Under the pieces are notes generated by a model. The model was not told where the DNA came from. It saw nothing but the letters and a program-made list of their open reading frames with translations, and searched no databases. Position numbers and translations under genes: made by a program. Source: Pseudomonadota bacterium (lineage in GTDB: Bacteria > Myxococcota_A > Polyangia > Polyangiales > Polyangiaceae). Taken from it: 5,723 bases of DNA. The stretch covers positions 1-5,723 of the forward strand of contig JAEYOT010000795.1 of NCBI GenBank assembly GCA_023411445.1. The letters run 5' to 3'. Positions 5,523-5,723 of the stretch are shown here, piece by piece (the stretch's first letter is position 1; each line of letters opens with the position of its first letter).

Positions 5523-5723
5523 CAGGCGTGCTTACGCAGATCCGCGCCCGCACCGGCAGCATTCACCAGCGACTGGAGCAGCGCCTGCTGCTCACACACT
5601 CGCCGCTGAGCCGCGCGGCGTACGCCTGCTACTTGGCGCGCCTAGGCGGGGTGGTGCGGGCCACGGAGCTCTACGCCCTCAGCAGCCCCACGCTGCAGCA
5701 GCTACTGCCGGACTTGCCGGAGC
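5519..5723 (+). CDS. Biliverdin-producing heme oxygenase-like protein (BphO type), partial
   Basis: Only the first 68 codons are inside the window; the gene continues past the right edge. The N-terminus has the layout of bacterial heme oxygenases: an amphipathic helix with LTQIRARTGSIHQRLEQRL, in which His16 is the predicted proximal heme ligand, then SRAAYACYLARLGGVVRATE, matching the second helix of the family. Such enzymes open heme to biliverdin IX-alpha, CO and iron; in bacteria with bacteriophytochromes the gene (bphO) commonly sits beside the phytochrome, which uses the biliverdin. The ATG at 5519 overlaps the stop of the B12 protein (ATGA), so it belongs to the same operon and is translationally coupled. 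The distal-helix glycine motif that would confirm catalysis lies outside the window, so an inactive heme-oxygenase-fold protein is not excluded. The call rests on N-terminal pattern recognition, not alignment. Confidence 0.78.
   Translation, partial: MTGVLTQIRARTGSIHQRLEQRLLLTHSPLSRAAYACYLARLGGVVRATELYALSSPTLQQLLPDLPE

Noticed and set aside
1..5723. CRISPR arrays, tRNA or rRNA genes, insertion sequences
   Set aside because: I see no repeated spacer structure, tRNA-like arms, rRNA sequence, transposase or terminal repeats; nearly all of the window is accounted for by the listed genes.

Overview
The window is GC-rich, with G or C at most third codon positions and short intergenic gaps. It encodes cytoplasmic hybrid histidine kinases with several receiver domains, next to an ECF sigma/anti-sigma pair. 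This style is typical of Myxococcota (delta-type, Polyangia or Myxococcia). The assignment is inference from composition and gene content, not a database match.

Left part, minus strand: a small unknown protein (1157 down to 927), a 114-bp gap with a short palindrome, an ECF sigma factor (812 down to 219), and an anti-sigma factor with a zinc-binding HxxxCxxC motif. The anti-sigma start overlaps the sigma stop and the gene runs off the left edge. A 183-bp divergent region (1158-1340) separates these from the plus-strand genes and holds a possible sigma-54 type -24/-12 element.

Right part, plus strand: four genes whose ends all overlap, so almost certainly one translationally coupled operon. 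(1) A soluble hybrid kinase with an N-terminal sensor-like region, coiled coil, HisKA/HATPase and two receivers (1341-3335). (2) A second soluble hybrid kinase, receiver-HisKA-HATPase-receiver (3319-4878). (3) A stand-alone cobalamin-binding protein carrying the Wx9EH signature of CarH-type adenosylcobalamin light sensors (4875-5522). (4) The start of a biliverdin-producing heme oxygenase-like protein (5519 to the right edge).

How they may work together (inference): heme oxygenase makes biliverdin, the chromophore of bacteriophytochromes, and the Wx9EH B12 protein looks like a green/UV-sensitive cobalamin photoreceptor module without its usual MerR DNA-binding domain. With two sensor kinases lacking membrane segments, this suggests a light-signalling operon combining B12 and bilin photochemistry through a multi-receiver phosphorelay. 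A bacteriophytochrome gene just beyond the right edge is the clear prediction. The neighbouring ECF sigma/anti-sigma pair could be a transcriptional output, as in the CarQ light response of Myxococcus, but nothing in the sequence proves a link.
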